Notes: a model not told the origin generated them from the letters alone. A DNA stretch of 64,000 nt from an uncultured Robinsoniella sp. (GCA_900540475.1 UQGG01000011.1:87520-151519), one strand, 5' to 3'. Shown: positions 19,307-28,955, counted from the first letter of the stretch. Made by a program: numbers and translations.

Positions 19307-20137
19307 ATGCAAACTAAGAAGAAAGCAAAAATGTTATTGATCGCAAAGGAAATATTCTTCTGGCTACTGGCGCTGATTGTCATCGTTCCGTTCCTGATTG
19401 TAATCTTTAACGCATTTAAGACAAAACCGGAATCCATTAACATGGAATTAACGCTTCCGGCAAAGCTTCACTGGGAAAATTTCAAAGAAGTATGGGTCAC
19501 CGGCAATATTCCCCGGTCATACTGCAATAGTTTTATCATCAGTATTACTTCCGTAACAGTATCCGTTTTATTTTCTTCACTCTGTGCTTTCGTTTTAAGC
19601 AGGAGCAGAACCAGATGGAATAAAATTCTTTATGTATATTTTGCCATGGGATTAATGTTCCCGGTCAGCATGGTTACCATTGTAAAGGTGCTGCGGGTTT
19701 TACATTTATATAACAGTTTAGCAGGAGTGATTATATTATTCATAGCGTTAATTCTACCCATGAGTATTTTCCTGTTTTACGGATTTGTATCGGGAATACC
19801 AAAAGAGCTGGACGAAGCGGCGGTCATTGACGGGGCAGGAGCTTTCCGGGTGTTCTTCCAGGTTATCTTTCCACTGCTGAAACCGGCAGCGGTTACGGTA
19901 TTCATGATTAACTTCCTGAATACCTGGAACGATTTTACCGTTCCCCTCTATGTACTGCCTGATCCGGATAAAGCGGTAATCGTACAGCAGGTATATAACT
20001 TCTATGGAACCTATACAGCTAACTGGAATCTGGTAAGTGTGACGATTCTATTTGCAATCTTACCCGTTATGGTGGTTTATCTGGTAGGACAAAAATTTAT
20101 CATCTCTGGTATGGTAGCCGGAGCAGTGAAAGGGTAG
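19307..20137 (+). CDS. Sugar ABC transporter permease (MalG/UgpE type)
   Basis: The chosen ATG at 19307 follows AGGAGGG by 5 bp and gives about 276 residues; the longer in-frame start at 19286 would overlap the previous gene and lacks a ribosome binding site. The protein has six predicted membrane segments and the EAA motif DEAAVIDGAGAFRVFFQVI, and ends in ISGMVAGAVKG. It completes the membrane part of the second sugar importer. The oxidoreductase gene follows after 14 bp. Confidence 0.93.
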   Translation: MQTKKKAKMLLIAKEIFFWLLALIVIVPFLIVIFNAFKTKPESINMELTLPAKLHWENFKEVWVTGNIPRSYCNSFIISITSVTVSVLFSSLCAFVLSRSRTRWNKILYVYFAMGLMFPVSMVTIVKVLRVLHLYNSLAGVIILFIALILPMSIFLFYGFVSGIPKELDEAAVIDGAGAFRVFFQVIFPLLKPAAVTVFMINFLNTWNDFTVPLYVLPDPDKAVIVQQVYNFYGTYTANWNLVSVTILFAILPVMVVYLVGQKFIISGMVAGAVKG

Positions 20138-20151
20138 GAGGAATTTTTGAA

Positions 20152-21411
20152 ATGGTAACAGCAATATTAATAGGTGCAGGACAAAGAGGCGGTTTCGTCT
20201 ACGGAAAATATGCAGAAAAACATCCGGAGGAATTTAAAGTGGTGGCAGTGGCGGAACCCATGGAGGAACGGCGCAATGAATGTATACAGGCTCATGGGAT
20301 CAGTCAGGAAAGGGCATTTACAGACTGGAAAGATCTGCTGGCACTTGGAAAAATAGCAGACTGTGCCATGGTGTGTACCCAGGATCGATTCCATCTGGAA
20401 CCGGTGAGAGAAGCACTCCGCCAGGGGTATCATGTGATGTGTGAAAAGCCCATGTCGCCAAATGCACAGGAATGTGTGGCTATGGGGGAATATGCGAAAC
20501 AGTATCATAAAACACTGACGGTCTGCCATGTTCTCCGCTACTCGCCTTTTTACAGTGCACTGAAAAAGATAATCGACAGCCAGGTAATCGGAGAGATTGT
20601 TAACATCCAGCATCTGGAATGTGTGGGCTACTGGCATCAGGCACACAGCTTTGTCCGGGGCAATTGGAGGGATTCCAAAAGCAGCAGTCCCATGATCCTG
20701 CAGAAATCCTGCCATGATATGGATATTCTGGCATGGCTCACCGGTAAAAAATGCAGGAAGGTGTCCTCTTTCGGTTCACTTTCTCATTTCAAAAAGGAAA
20801 ATGCACCAGAGGGAGCAACGCCATTTTGTATGGGCGGATGCAAGGCAAGAAGCACATGCCCCTATGATGCGGTGAAAATTTATCTGGAGCAGGAGGAGTG
20901 GTATTCCGACACAATCCGAAAGGTAGTGGCACTGGAAGGAACTAATGAGGCAGTCAGCCAGGCTTTGAAGGACGGTCCTTACGGAAGATGTGTGTATGAC
21001 TGTGATAATGATGTAGTTGACCATCAGGTAGTAAATCTGGAATATGAAGGAGGAGTGACAGCCAGCTTTACCATGTGTGCATTTACGGGAAAAGGCAGCC
21101 GGGTTATGAATATCATGGGAACCCATGGACAGATTCTGGGGGACATGGAGGAAAATACCATTGAAGTACTGGATTTTCTCACCGGGAACTCCGTAAAGAC
21201 TACAGTGAAGACCGGAACCTCCGGACACAGCGGAAGCGATGACAAATTTATGGAAGGATTTTTGCAGACAGTACTGACCGATGGTGCCTATTCCCTGTCC
21301 GGGGCTGAAGTATCCGTGGAAAGCCACCTGGTTGCTCTGGCGGCAGAAGAGTCCAGAGTAACGGGAGAAACGATACAAATGGAGGAATACCGTTTACGAT
21401 TCACACCATAA
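20152..21411 (+). CDS. Gfo/Idh/MocA-family NAD(P)-dependent oxidoreductase
   Basis: This 419-residue cytoplasmic enzyme has an N-terminal Rossmann fold (AILIGAGQRGGFVYGKYA, residues about 4-22), the family's VMCEKPMSPN motif with the presumed catalytic lysine, and a CHDMDILAWL segment in the substrate domain. An insertion near residue 225 carries three cysteines (CMGGCKARSTCPYDAVK), possibly structural or metal binding. Family members oxidise or reduce sugars, inositols or amino-sugars with NAD(P). The gene is tightly linked to sugar permeases (14-bp gap, AGGAGG site), so the likely substrate is the imported sugar or a derivative. The specific substrate cannot be read. Confidence 0.9.
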   Translation: MVTAILIGAGQRGGFVYGKYAEKHPEEFKVVAVAEPMEERRNECIQAHGISQERAFTDWKDLLALGKIADCAMVCTQDRFHLEPVREALRQGYHVMCEKPMSPNAQECVAMGEYAKQYHKTLTVCHVLRYSPFYSALKKIIDSQVIGEIVNIQHLECVGYWHQAHSFVRGNWRDSKSSSPMILQKSCHDMDILAWLTGKKCRKVSSFGSLSHFKKENAPEGATPFCMGGCKARSTCPYDAVKIYLEQEEWYSDTIRKVVALEGTNEAVSQALKDGPYGRCVYDCDNDVVDHQVVNLEYEGGVTASFTMCAFTGKGSRVMNIMGTHGQILGDMEENTIEVLDFLTGNSVKTTVKTGTSGHSGSDDKFMEGFLQTVLTDGAYSLSGAEVSVESHLVALAAEESRVTGETIQMEEYRLRFTP

Positions 21412-21490
21412 CGGGAAACAGCCAACAGGCACATTACAGTTTACAGAAAGTTCAGAGTGATACTTGTAGTCAGTTCAGCAAAATGATAAA

Positions 21491-23362
21491 ATGACAGAAA
21501 CAGATAAAACGACAGAAACAGATAAAACCAGCAGATTCAGATATCTGAATAGAATAAGGAGGAAGGTCTATGCAAAGGTTTTTGCACAGGCCTTGAATCA
21601 TATCAGGATGGATAAAGAGCCGATTGTAAAAAAGTTATTCCGTACCTACATTTTCTGGATAATTATATGTATATTTGTAATACTCTGCGGTACCGTCTTT
21701 TATGCGGGTAAAGTTATTAATTCCAATATTACGGAAACCCAAAAGCAGCTGACCCTGAGCATTAACCAGAATATAGAAAATTATTTCCAGGATATGAATG
21801 ATTTTTCAATGGAGCTGGTAAAATCCAAGGTATTTCGGGAAACAGCCCTGGGAAAGCTGCCGGAATATTACGAAGCAGGCCGTAATACCGTAGATTTATT
21901 TTCCAATCTGTATCTGGAAGCTTATAAAATGATTCAGAAGAAGTATCATGTGGGCATTATTACGGATCAGAATTACTATATCTGGATGGGAAATGAATAT
22001 TTTATTGACCGGCTTTCCAAAGAGCCGCCGGATACTTATCAGGATTTTAAAAAAGACGGCAGAGCCGTTATAAAATATCTGGAAAGGAATGAATATCTAC
22101 AGGAAGTAAGGAACCAGAGATCCATTACAGACAAGGACAATTCCAAGATAACCTTATCCAGAAGCTTCGGAGATAGCAGCTTCTTTTATAATGGACCGGC
22201 AATATTAGAAGTGCAGATGGATGCTGAAGAGTTTAAAGAAGATATGCGCCGGCTTTCTTCCAGCAAAAATAATGCGGGACTGCAGATACATATTTTGAAT
22301 AATGCGGGAGATACCATATTCTCAGAAACGGAACTGGACGGCAGGCAGTTTCTGGAAGAGAATGGGTGGAAGACCGGAAGCTTCCGCAAAGACGGCTATT
22401 ATAACTATGTTTATAAAATCTTCAATTCCGACATTTATGTACTCTATACGATTTCCATATTCAGCTACTATAACAAACTTCTGACTTTTTTAGGATTCGC
22501 TATTGTATTTTTCCTGGTGGTCACGGCACTGATGATTGTGGTCAGCTATCGCGTTTCCAGAGAGATTTCCAAACCAATTCATGATGTCTGCCACGAACTG
22601 CGGAAGGTGGATCTGGCACAGGGAATCCGGTATCAGCGGGTGGATACGGATATTCTGGAACTGGATTATCTGTCCAATACCATCGGAGAACTGAATGAAA
22701 AATTGGAAGAATCCATGCATCACATCATAACTTTAAAAGACTTTGAAATCCATTCAAAACTTTTGGCACTGCAGGCACAGATGCAGCCGCATTTTCTGGT
22801 TAATACACTGACCACCATGGGATCAATGGCAGAAGAGGGCGACAACCGGGATATAGCCAGGATGTGTCTGAATCTGACCCAGATGTTTCGCTATATTTCG
22901 GCAGAAGAAAGTACGGGAGTTCGCCTGTTTGAAGAGATGAAGCATGTAAACCGATACGTGGACATAATGAAAGAGCGTTTTCCAAATGCCCAGGTGGATA
23001 CCGATATTCCCTTGGAGATGATGAATATCCGTGTGCCCAAGCTGATTATCCAGCCATTGGTAGAGAATTCTTTTAAATACTGCAACCGCAGCAAGCCCTA
23101 TATCCGAATTGTGGGAGCACGGACGGAAGGGGACTGCTGGAGTATCCGTGTGACGGATAACGGAGAAGGTTTTTCTGAGAGTAAAGCCGCTGAAATTCTC
23201 AAAAAGTGTGCAAAAAGCATGGACGGAGTCAACAGCCTTTCCACTAAGATTGACGGAATGGGTCTGGTAAATGTATATGTAAGACTTCAGCTTTTCTACC
23301 GGGAAGAGGTAGTCTATGAGGTAAATCAGGAAGGAATCGTAATTGGAGGGAAGATACTATGA
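21491..23362 (+). CDS. Sensor histidine kinase, YesM type
   Basis: This 623-residue membrane kinase has a short cytoplasmic start with a TETDKT repeat, a first membrane segment near residues 54-76 (YIFWIIICIFVILCGTVFYAG), an extracellular sensing region of about 240 residues, a second membrane segment near 325-350, and a HAMP-like linker. The His_kinase domain follows, with phospho-acceptor His434 in QAQMQPHFLVNTL, then an ATPase domain with N-box PLVENSFKYC and G-box DNGEGFSES. YesM-type kinases pair with AraC-type response regulators next door, as here (4-bp overlap). The ATG at 21491 has only a poor ribosome binding site; a start nearer residue 40 is possible. It probably senses an external glycan or a loaded binding protein. 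Confidence 0.92.
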   Translation: MTETDKTTETDKTSRFRYLNRIRRKVYAKVFAQALNHIRMDKEPIVKKLFRTYIFWIIICIFVILCGTVFYAGKVINSNITETQKQLTLSINQNIENYFQDMNDFSMELVKSKVFRETALGKLPEYYEAGRNTVDLFSNLYLEAYKMIQKKYHVGIITDQNYYIWMGNEYFIDRLSKEPPDTYQDFKKDGRAVIKYLERNEYLQEVRNQRSITDKDNSKITLSRSFGDSSFFYNGPAILEVQMDAEEFKEDMRRLSSSKNNAGLQIHILNNAGDTIFSETELDGRQFLEENGWKTGSFRKDGYYNYVYKIFNSDIYVLYTISIFSYYNKLLTFLGFAIVFFLVVTALMIVVSYRVSREISKPIHDVCHELRKVDLAQGIRYQRVDTDILELDYLSNTIGELNEKLEESMHHIITLKDFEIHSKLLALQAQMQPHFLVNTLTTMGSMAEEGDNRDIARMCLNLTQMFRYISAEESTGVRLFEEMKHVNRYVDIMKERFPNAQVDTDIPLEMMNIRVPKLIIQPLVENSFKYCNRSKPYIRIVGARTEGDCWSIRVTDNGEGFSESKAAEILKKCAKSMDGVNSLSTKIDGMGLVNVYVRLQLFYREEVVYEVNQEGIVIGGKIL

Positions 23363-24888
23363 AACCAGATGCAAAGGGAAATATCAAAGCGATTGTCGTA
23401 GAAGACGAACTTAAGATCGGTACCTATATTAAGCATAAAATAGAATATCTGGATCCGTCTGTCACCGTTGCGGCTCTGGCGGAAAATGGAAAACAGGCGC
23501 TGAATCTCATTGAAGAGCATCAGCCCCAGGTGGTATTTACGGACATATCCATGCCGGTGATGGATGGATTAGAGTTATCCAGAATCATTAAAAACACATA
23601 TCCGGGAATGATTGTAGTGATTATATCCGGGTACTCCGATTTTTCTTATGCCCAGAAGGCAATAAAATATGGTATCTTCAATTATATTCTGAAACCGCTG
23701 GAAGATGAAAAGCTGTTGGACGTACTTTTTGATATTAAGAAGAGTCTGGCGTATACAAACGCAAAACAGGAGCGCCAGGTTCTCTATTCGGATGCTTACA
23801 TGTTCCAGTATACCCAAGGAGTACAGTATGCCATATTCTCTGTCTGTATAGGCAATCTCTTCTATGATATAGAGGACCCGGTGCTAACCGAGTACTACAG
23901 GGAGATCTTACAGGAAATTCCATGGAGAAAATTACTGGAGGAAGTCTGCGGAGACGGGCAAAACTGGTATCTGGCTGACGAACAGGTCGTGAACCAGAAG
24001 ATAGTGGGCATACAGGTCAGGGCCGATGGGGAAGAGGAAACCGGGAATCTGGCTAAACGCCTGATGTCATTGCTGGAATTAAGGACCAGCCTTGCAATCC
24101 ATATATGCCTGTCTGAACAGTTTGTACCGTATGAAGACGTGTGGAATCTCACCAAGAGGCTGCGCCATTTAATGCAGCAAAAGCTTGTGATCGGCGAGTC
24201 CCAGATCCTCATTGCAGAAAAGGAAAAAGATGATGACCAGGGAATCCTGGATATTGTCAAAATGAAACTGAGCAGTTATATCAAAAATTATTTCCTTCAT
24301 ACGGATCTGAAGAATTTTACCGATGAGATTCAAATTGTGCTGAGATATATGATCCAGAACCGGGCAACCCAGGAAAATATAGAAAAAGTCAGTCTATATG
24401 TGCTGAAGTTACTGGAACTTTCCAGCCAGGACTGTGAAGCGGCATTCCAGGAGGATATACAGATCAGACAGCAGCAGTGTATCGGTATGGCGGCAACAGA
24501 AGAGGAATTGATGGATAATCTGATGGGGTGTTTTCAAAAAATCGGCAGATATGTAGAGGAACTCTATGAAAAGAAGATAGAGACCCGGGTACTGGAATAT
24601 GTGGACAGTAATTTCCTGACCCTGGAAGGTTTGGAACAGGTAGCAGATGTGTTTGGGTACAACTACACGTACCTGTCCAGGCTGTTTAAAAAAATGTCCG
24701 GTGTTTCCCTGAATAAATATATCACAGAGAAGAAAATTACCTTATCCAAACAGATGCTGCATGAACACCCGGATATGGTTCTGGAGGAGGTATGTGAACT
24801 GTGCGGTTATAACGACTGCCGGTATTTCAGCAGGGTTTTTAAAGCGCAGACGGGGTGTACGCCCAGTGAGTACCGGGTGATGAAATGA
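23359..24888 (+). CDS. AraC-type response regulator, YesN type
   Basis: This 509-residue cytoplasmic regulator has a receiver domain (about 8-130) with acidic residues in IVVEDELKIG and the phosphorylated Asp62 in VVFTDISMPVMDG. A middle region of about 250 residues without a known domain follows. The C-terminal AraC double helix-turn-helix (about 405-505) contains YTYLSRLFKKMSGVSLNKY and ends CGYNDCRYFSRVFKAQTG. It overlaps the kinase stop by 4 bp (ATGA), so the pair is coupled. It is the best candidate for the factor binding the GTAAAAAAAATCC elements upstream of 5251 and 16887 (inference). A terminator-like hairpin follows. Confidence 0.93.
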   Translation: MKPDAKGNIKAIVVEDELKIGTYIKHKIEYLDPSVTVAALAENGKQALNLIEEHQPQVVFTDISMPVMDGLELSRIIKNTYPGMIVVIISGYSDFSYAQKAIKYGIFNYILKPLEDEKLLDVLFDIKKSLAYTNAKQERQVLYSDAYMFQYTQGVQYAIFSVCIGNLFYDIEDPVLTEYYREILQEIPWRKLLEEVCGDGQNWYLADEQVVNQKIVGIQVRADGEEETGNLAKRLMSLLELRTSLAIHICLSEQFVPYEDVWNLTKRLRHLMQQKLVIGESQILIAEKEKDDDQGILDIVKMKLSSYIKNYFLHTDLKNFTDEIQIVLRYMIQNRATQENIEKVSLYVLKLLELSSQDCEAAFQEDIQIRQQQCIGMAATEEELMDNLMGCFQKIGRYVEELYEKKIETRVLEYVDSNFLTLEGLEQVADVFGYNYTYLSRLFKKMSGVSLNKYITEKKITLSKQMLHEHPDMVLEEVCELCGYNDCRYFSRVFKAQTGCTPSEYRVMK

Positions 24889-24969
24889 TGTTGCATAAAA
24901 ATAATTATATGAAGATATGAGAAAAAACAAATACAGAAAGAGATATATGCGAAGAAATAAAAAGAAAGA

Positions 24970-25001
24970 TGCAGCAAATGTTAAAATTGACATTTGCTGC
25001 A
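24970..25001. terminator. Bidirectional terminator between convergent genes
   Basis: The arms TGCAGCAAATGT and ACATTTGCTGCA pair perfectly around an 8-nt loop. On the - strand a T-rich run follows (complement of AAAAAGAAAGA); on the + strand ATTTCG follows. It separates the response regulator from the convergent PIG-L-like gene. Confidence 0.75.
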
Positions 25002-25041
25002 TTTCGTGTGAATTCTTATCTTTCTTCCGCTGTCCGATTTC

Positions 25042-25779
25042 TCAAAACAACTGCTCTAATACAAACATACCTTCTTTTCTATAACACTCTGAAAGAAACA
25101 CATCATTATGACCGGTAGATCCCTGGTAGAGATGATAAGCCGTATCCATCAGACGCTTTATCTGTGTTCCCTGCTCCAATGGTGACTGCAGCTTTTCAAG
25201 CCCCGGTATGAATTTTGCATACTGTGCCTTTTTTTCTTCACTGGTCAGCTCGCCAATGAATAAAATCTGAGATTCCAGAGAATCCATCGCCTGACATTTT
25301 TCATCCCAGACATTAAAAATATCAACAAGACAGTTTGGATTTTCCGGTGTCATGTAATAAATATTATTACATCTCCAGGGGTCCAATCCCGGCAGTTTAT
25401 CAAGTGCGTATGTTCTTCCGGCAAGTGCAATTCCTTCCAGCAATACGGTCATTGCCGGCCGCCTGCCCGGGTCCAGGTCACTCACACAATGCTCCGGATC
25501 CTGCGTGATTATGATGTCCGGACGGAAGGAACGAATCACTTTTACGATTTTCAGCTTTTCAGCCAGTGTACCGCTTAATTCGCCAGAATCCATACCAAGG
25601 TATTCGATACTTGTGTTTAGAATCTCAGAAGCCTTATCAAGGCCTTCTCTCATCGCTTCCCCTGCAAACATAATACTAGCGTGGGAAACGCCCCCATTCT
25701 TAGCATTTTTGCAGAGGACGCCTCCGCATTCAACCATTTCCATTCCATATACGCCTAATAATAATATCCTGTTTCCCAT
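25042..25779 (-). CDS. PIG-L/LmbE-like protein with altered metal site
   Basis: This 245-residue protein has the PIG-L deacetylase layout: an N-terminal strand RILLLGVYGMEMVECGG, then FRPDIIITQDPEHCVSDLDPG, then a helical C-terminus. Typical members carry a PHPDDE-type zinc motif in the first loop, but here the equivalent text is VYGMEM, so the usual His and Asp ligands are missing. The second motif keeps Asp, His and Arg residues (QDPEHCVSDLDPGRR). The protein may therefore be inactive as a zinc deacetylase or may use a different site. The start at 25779 has CGGAGGT upstream. It is divergent from the methyltransferase gene, with 95 bp between them. Function is uncertain. Confidence 0.75.
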   Translation of the reverse strand: MGNRILLLGVYGMEMVECGGVLCKNAKNGGVSHASIMFAGEAMREGLDKASEILNTSIEYLGMDSGELSGTLAEKLKIVKVIRSFRPDIIITQDPEHCVSDLDPGRRPAMTVLLEGIALAGRTYALDKLPGLDPWRCNNIYYMTPENPNCLVDIFNVWDEKCQAMDSLESQILFIGELTSEEKKAQYAKFIPGLEKLQSPLEQGTQIKRLMDTAYHLYQGSTGHNDVFLSECYRKEGMFVLEQLF

Positions 25780-25813
25780 TTAAATTACCTCCGTTTTTAT
25801 CCCCATCCGGGGC

Positions 25814-25843
25814 TTACTTTTACTTCCATTCACATGCTATAAT
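25814..25843 (+). promoter_or_regulatory. Candidate promoter for the methyltransferase gene
   Basis: TTACTT (25814-25819) and a perfect TATAAT (25838-25843) are separated by 18 bp. They lie 31 bp upstream of the ATG at 25875, in the divergent region shared with the PIG-L-like gene. Confidence 0.5.
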
Positions 25844-25874
25844 TTTGTAAAACATAAAAAGGACTATATCAACT

Positions 25875-26717
25875 ATGAATACTTCTTCTGCACATTGGAT
25901 ATCCCTGTGGAAAGATGCGGCAAAACAATCCCTCTTCCGAAAAACATTCACGGATGAAAGCATCTGCTGGAACGCTTCCGCCAAATATTACGACCAAACC
26001 ATGGGCAGCAGTACCAAGCGGGTCTCTGCTGTTATGGATCTGCTCTCTGCAAAGGGCCTCTTAAATCATGAATACAATGTTCTTGATATCGGAAGCGGCA
26101 CCGGTTCCTACACGCTTCCACTCTCCAGGTTCTGCAGCCACGTAACTGCCATGGACATCTCAGACTCTATGAATCGTATTCTTCATCAGAAAATGCATTC
26201 TCAGGGACAGAATAACTTTGACATACTCCAGGAAGATTTCTGTTCCTACGATTTTGGCTCCCAGACGTTTGACATCGTTCTAGCAAGCCTTGCGCCAGGA
26301 CTATATCACCCAGATGCGCTGCTGAAAATGATTTCTATATGCAGCCGTTTCTGTATTTACATTGGAATCGACCCCAGGCCCACTCCTGCTGGCCAGCCAG
26401 CAGTGGATTCCCTTAATGATCTGCTTCTGGGACATTCACTCTCTCACAGTGGAAGCAATCATATTACCTATCCTCTAAACCTGCTGCGTTCCATTGGATA
26501 TAAGCCTGAACTTACAAATGTCCTATGCACCTGGAATCATAAGGAGCCTATTAACGATGCCATACTGCGGCTGACCGAATATTATATGGCTGTACCAGGA
26601 GCATCAGAAACCTGGTATCCCATTATAGAATCCTATATTACGGAACATTCAGACCATGGATATTATTATGATACATCCAGTGTTCAGCTTGGCATTCTGT
26701 CCTTCAACTGCCAATAG
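25875..26717 (+). CDS. Class I SAM-dependent methyltransferase
   Basis: This 280-residue cytoplasmic protein has the Rossmann SAM-binding motif I (VLDIGSGTGSYTLPLSRF, about residues 69-87), an acidic motif II (VTAMDISDSMNRIL), and a later strand FDIVLASLAPGLYH. It lacks recognisable substrate domains. The last 34 bp overlap the convergent end of the ABC ATPase gene at 26684. Methyltransferases of this type are often found beside oligopeptide/nickel-type importers, where they may modify a metallophore or other ligand; that link is inference. The ribosome binding site is weak (AAAGGAC). Confidence 0.85.
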   Translation: MNTSSAHWISLWKDAAKQSLFRKTFTDESICWNASAKYYDQTMGSSTKRVSAVMDLLSAKGLLNHEYNVLDIGSGTGSYTLPLSRFCSHVTAMDISDSMNRILHQKMHSQGQNNFDILQEDFCSYDFGSQTFDIVLASLAPGLYHPDALLKMISICSRFCIYIGIDPRPTPAGQPAVDSLNDLLLGHSLSHSGSNHITYPLNLLRSIGYKPELTNVLCTWNHKEPINDAILRLTEYYMAVPGASETWYPIIESYITEHSDHGYYYDTSSVQLGILSFNCQ

Positions 26718-27454
26718 CTCTCCAAGTCTGCTGCTGCAAAAAAGAGGCTTTTCGTATATTCCTCACGGGGATTCTTCCAGATTGCCGCTGTATTGCCGGA
26801 TTCAATGATTTCACCGGATTTCATCACCAAGATTCTGTCGCACAGTTTCCGGGCAAATTCAATATCATGAGTGACCAGCAAAATTGCCATCTTTCTCTCT
26901 GCTGAGACAGAATAAATGGTTTCTCCAAGACTTGCCTTTACCTGATAATCCAGCATGGATGTGGGTTCATCCAGGATCAGAACATCCGGCTGCAAAATGA
27001 GTGCCCTTGCGATACATACTCGCTGGCGCTCTCCGCCGCTTAATTGATGTGGATATCTCTTTGCATAAGTCTCGTAATCCAGATGCACGTCTTTCATTAC
27101 CTGCTGAACAGCCGCAGTGCATTGTTCCATATTCTTTGCCTGTCCGGTAAACAGCAGAGGCTCTCCGATACAGTTTTCAACAGGAAGCCTTGGGCAGAGT
27201 GAACTGTATGGATCCTGAGATACGAAGCCCACCCTTCCCCTTCTTCGGATAACTCCCTCATCGGGCTTCAGGCTTTGAAGAACCAATTTCAGAAGCGTGC
27301 TCTTCCCACATCCACTGGCTCCGATAATCCCCAGCCGTTCTCCCTGAGACAATTCTAGAGAAACTCCGCTCACCGCTTTCGTTTCCTTTTTCTGAGTTCT
27401 CTGTTTTACTTTATAAGTTTTAAAAACATCCTTTACTTCCAGCACCATATTCAA
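26684..27454 (-). CDS. ABC transporter ATP-binding protein (DppF/NikE type)
   Basis: This 256-residue ATPase is one of two that power the oligopeptide/nickel-type importer. It shows Walker A GASGCGKST, signature LSGGERQR and Walker B VLILDEPTS. A TTG at 27454 overlaps the stop of the previous ATPase (TTGA), with AGGAGG 8 bp upstream; an ATG lies two codons later. It is the last gene of the - strand operon that begins at 31670. Its 3' end overlaps the convergent methyltransferase gene. Confidence 0.92.
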   Translation of the reverse strand: MNMVLEVKDVFKTYKVKQRTQKKETKAVSGVSLELSQGERLGIIGASGCGKSTLLKLVLQSLKPDEGVIRRRGRVGFVSQDPYSSLCPRLPVENCIGEPLLFTGQAKNMEQCTAAVQQVMKDVHLDYETYAKRYPHQLSGGERQRVCIARALILQPDVLILDEPTSMLDYQVKASLGETIYSVSAERKMAILLVTHDIEFARKLCDRILVMKSGEIIESGNTAAIWKNPREEYTKSLFFAAADLESYWQLKDRMPS

Positions 27455-28131
27455 AATTCAATCCTCCTGTCGCAGAAAGCGTTGGCAATCCTTGTGTCAT
27501 GGCTGATAAACAGCATGGACATATTTTTCTGCATCCTCAGTTTTTTCAGCATCCATAAAATATCCGCTTCTACAAGCACATCCAGTCCTGTAGTTGCCTC
27601 ATCCAGAATCAGAATCTGAGGCTGCAAAAGAATGGCCAGAGCAATAGCCGCTCTCTGACGCATTCCCCCGCTTAGTTCATGAGGATAGGAATCCAGTATA
27701 TTCGGTTTTAACCGGACAAGTTCCATTAATTCCATGCAGATACCCCTGCGTTCTTTTTTCTCCGTTATCTGCTTTTGAAGGCACAGCATTTCGTCCAGAG
27801 TTTTTCCAATTTTATACACCGGATTAAAGGAAGACATGGAAGACTGCGGTACCAGCGCAATTTCCCTCCAGCGGATACTTTCATATTCTTTCCCGGATAA
27901 AGCGATCAGATCTTTGTCTCTATAACGCAGGTTCCCCTGTACATATCCACCCAAAGCATCCATCATCCCCATAATTGCCCATACAACAGAACTTTTCCCA
28001 CATCCTGATTGCCCATGCAGGCACAATGTCTCCCCATCCCCAAGGGAGAAATCTAAGCCTGTCACAGCAGGTTTCGGGTTCTTGACGTAACCCACTGTGA
28101 GATTTTTTGCTTCTAATATTCCTTGTTTCAT
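27451..28131 (-). CDS. ABC transporter ATP-binding protein (DppD/NikD type)
   Basis: This is the first ATPase subunit of the importer, 226 residues, shorter than typical DppD (about 320) because it lacks the C-terminal oligopeptide/dipeptide extension. That is common for NikD-like members. Motifs: Walker A GQSGCGKSS, Q-loop ALVPQSSMSSFNP, signature LSGGMRQR and Walker B ILILDEATTG. The start has GGGAGGC upstream and lies 2 bp after the permease stop. It overlaps the second ATPase by 4 bp. Confidence 0.92.
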   Translation of the reverse strand: MKQGILEAKNLTVGYVKNPKPAVTGLDFSLGDGETLCLHGQSGCGKSSVVWAIMGMMDALGGYVQGNLRYRDKDLIALSGKEYESIRWREIALVPQSSMSSFNPVYKIGKTLDEMLCLQKQITEKKERRGICMELMELVRLKPNILDSYPHELSGGMRQRAAIALAILLQPQILILDEATTGLDVLVEADILWMLKKLRMQKNMSMLFISHDTRIANAFCDRRIEF

Positions 28132-28133
28132 CG

Positions 28134-28955
28134 TTAAGCCTCCCTTCCGGGATTGACATTTCCCTCTATACTATATCCAATCAGCATCAGGCTAAAGATC
28201 AGAACCACAATCATGAATCCGGGGGGAAGTACAAGCCACCTCCAGCTTGCTGTCAGAAAAGCGTTTTTAGCCTGCGCATAATACAGCATGGAGCCCCAGC
28301 TTTTTATAACTGCAGACCCAAGTCCCAGAAAACTCAAGGAGGACTCAGCCAATATGGAGGACTTAAACCGGATGATCATATGGTAAGCAATAAAGGACAA
28401 AAGTTCCGGCAGAATGTGTCTGGTCAATACATATCCGTCTTTTGCGCCCATAGCCTGAATGGTCTGGATATATTCCTGATTCTTTATCTTCAGGACCTGG
28501 GATCGCACTACCTTAGCCATTTCTGCCCAGGAAGTAACTCCCAAAATAAGGGCAGTGGTGATCAACCCGCCTTTTAATAAAGCAGCAAGAAGTATCACCA
28601 GGGGCAGGTAAGGAATGGTCAGAAAAAATGTCGTGATTTTCATCAGAATACTATCCAGCCATCCACCGCACCAGCCCGATATAATTCCTAAAGTCAATGC
28701 GATCACCACAGAAATGGCCATAGCCAGAAATCCGATGGCAATGGAATACCTTGCTCCATAGAGCAGCTCCGTCAATACATCCTGACCAATGTCATTTGTA
28801 CCCAGCAGGTGTTCTCCGTTTGGTGCCTGAAAGGATTGTCCAACTATTTCATTTGGTTCATGAGGAGCCAGCACCGGAGCAAACACAGCCAGGAGCAGGA
28901 AAAAGATCAGAATAATCATGCCGGTTATAAATAATTTTCTATTTTTCATTTTCAT
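28134..28955 (-). CDS. ABC transporter permease (DppC/NikC type)
   Basis: This 273-residue membrane subunit has an N-terminal membrane helix (FITGMIILIFFLLLAVFAPVL), the family motif LLGTNDIGQDVLTELLYGAR, and a binding-protein-dependent transport domain with an EAA-like loop near QTIQAMGAKDGYVLTRHILP. Its start overlaps the end of the other permease by 17 bp. The substrate class, peptide or metal chelate, cannot be decided from the permease. Confidence 0.92.
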   Translation of the reverse strand: MKMKNRKLFITGMIILIFFLLLAVFAPVLAPHEPNEIVGQSFQAPNGEHLLGTNDIGQDVLTELLYGARYSIAIGFLAMAISVVIALTLGIISGWCGGWLDSILMKITTFFLTIPYLPLVILLAALLKGGLITTALILGVTSWAEMAKVVRSQVLKIKNQEYIQTIQAMGAKDGYVLTRHILPELLSFIAYHMIIRFKSSILAESSLSFLGLGSAVIKSWGSMLYYAQAKNAFLTASWRWLVLPPGFMIVVLIFSLMLIGYSIEGNVNPGREA

